From Victivallis vadensis (GTDB lineage Bacteria; Verrucomicrobiota; Lentisphaeria; Victivallales; GWF2-50-93): a DNA stretch of 7,052 bases. Positions 6,765 through 7,052 of this stretch are shown piece after piece. Under the pieces are notes generated by a model, which saw nothing but the letters and a program-made list of their open reading frames with translations, ran no database searches and was not told where the DNA came from. The translations under genes were made by a program, and so were the position numbers. How positions within the stretch are numbered: the stretch's first letter is position 1; each line of letters starts with the position of its first letter. The stretch covers positions 1 to 7,052 of the forward strand of contig DYRX01000231.1 of assembly GCA_020718525.1 (NCBI GenBank), read 5' to 3'.

Positions 6765-6780
6765 AAAATGATCGCATTTT
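6765..6780 (+). terminator. Weak hairpin directly after the zinc-ribbon gene
   Basis: AAAATG (6765-6770) pairs with CATTTT (6775-6780) around ATCG, starting at the base after the stop codon. The stem is nearly all A-T and its T-run is part of the stem. It could act as a weak or bidirectional terminator. A second, bulged stem nearby pairs GCC and GCTTT (6788-6790, 6793-6797) with AAAGCGGC (6813-6820). Confidence 0.3.
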
Positions 6781-6845
6781 ACTGTCAGCCGCGCTTTTTA
6801 ATCCGGAATCTCAAAGCGGCGCTCACACGCCGGCACTCCAAAAGA

Positions 6846-6886
6846 TGAAATATTGAATGCTGAATTTCAATGATGAATTTTGAAGG
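6846..6886. repeat. AT-rich short-period patch (TGAAT/TGAATTT units)
   Basis: Imperfect copies of a 7-8 base unit (TTGAATGC, TGAATTTC, TGAATTTTG) follow one another. They include an inverted pair TGAAAT (6846-6851) and ATTTCA (6864-6869). The patch is non-coding, with no SD and no open frame of interest. Such low-complexity patches are common between genes in some PVC and other environmental bacteria. Confidence 0.4.
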
Positions 6887-6910
6887 AAGAAAATCAGAAA
6901 TATTGCTAAA

Positions 6911-6933
6911 TGCAAATTGCGAATTGCAAAATT
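6911..6933. repeat. 7-base AAATTGC/GAATTGC repeat patch
   Basis: TGCAAATTGCGAATTGCAAAATT contains about three 7-base units (AAATTGC, GAATTGC, AAAATTA). The segment is also nearly self-complementary: TGCAA at 6911-6915 faces TTGCA at 6924-6928. It resembles short tandem intergenic patches seen in several environmental bacterial genomes. No gene is associated. Confidence 0.4.
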
Positions 6934-6968
6934 ATAAATGAAGGCAAAATGAGAGAAAAGAGGCTAGA

Positions 6969-6990
6969 CCGGCAAGCTGATGCGTGCCGG
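6969..6990 (+). other. GC-rich hairpin near the right end
   Basis: CCGGCA (6969-6974) pairs perfectly with TGCCGG (6985-6990) around a 10-base loop. It is flanked at unequal distance by CTAG on both sides (6964-6967 and 7001-7004). No T-run follows, so it is not a typical terminator. It may be part of a mobile-element end or a small intergenic repeat. Confidence 0.3.
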
Positions 6991-7001
6991 AGGAAAGGCG
7001 C

Positions 7002-7052
7002 TAGTGTCCTGTCCCTTAAATACTAATCGTAATACACTTGAATAATTTAACC
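7002..7052 (+). mobile_element. Possible terminal inverted repeat of an insertion sequence at the window edge
   Basis: The stretch TAGTGTCCTGTCCCTTAAAT (7002-7021) has the look of an insertion-sequence end: an abrupt GC-rich TGTCC TGTCCC motif followed by AT-rich, promoter-like DNA to the edge. No transposase or opposite end lies in the window, so neither the element nor its family can be confirmed. Confidence 0.2.

Noticed and set aside
1..7052. CRISPR array, tRNA or rRNA genes, toxin-antitoxin or phage-defence operon
   Set aside because: No regularly spaced direct repeats, no cloverleaf-like sequence and no proteins of these classes were seen on either strand.

Overview
This window is about 7 kb of bacterial chromosome with moderate GC content. 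It carries four apparently intact genes, all on the + strand, and a decayed, more AT-rich left end. Genes start at ATG or GTG, and most have clear Shine-Dalgarno (SD) sequences. The mix of genes points to a PVC-group bacterium, perhaps Lentisphaerota or Verrucomicrobiota: a secreted S10 peptidase, a long secreted protein with divergent InlB-type repeats, a GntR-type regulator fragment, and AT-rich 7-mer repeats between genes. That assignment is an inference from gene content and style. No rRNA, tRNA or other marker gene is present to test it.

Left end (1-759). On the - strand there is a GntR-family regulator cut short just after its DNA-binding domain, with a plausible promoter still in front of it. 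On the + strand there is the C-terminal remnant of a DUF4239 (bestrophin-like) membrane protein that has lost most of its N-terminal part. Two adjacent hairpins lie between this remnant and the next gene. The region reads as a scar of rearrangement and gene decay.

Centre (760-3502). A secreted serine carboxypeptidase-like protein (peptidase S10) with a complete Ser/Asp/His triad is followed, after about 160 bases, by a membrane-anchored HlyD/EmrA/AaeA-type periplasmic adaptor. No transporter or outer-membrane partner of the adaptor is visible, so its system must lie elsewhere or be missing.

Right half (3503-7052). A 250-base leader with a candidate promoter and possible RNA structure precedes a 707-residue secreted multidomain protein: an SGNH-hydrolase-like N-terminal domain, two divergent InlB B-repeats, an unrecognised region and an IPT/TIG-like C-terminal domain. 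A 215-residue cytoplasmic protein with eight CxxC pairs (zinc ribbons) follows. The last 290 bases hold no gene. They contain hairpins, two AT-rich short-period repeat patches and a possible insertion-sequence end at the window edge.

The four intact genes do not form an obvious single pathway. Two or three of the products act outside the cytoplasm. I found no CRISPR array, tRNA, defence system or clear new multi-gene system. The most unusual item is the architecture of the 707-residue secreted protein.
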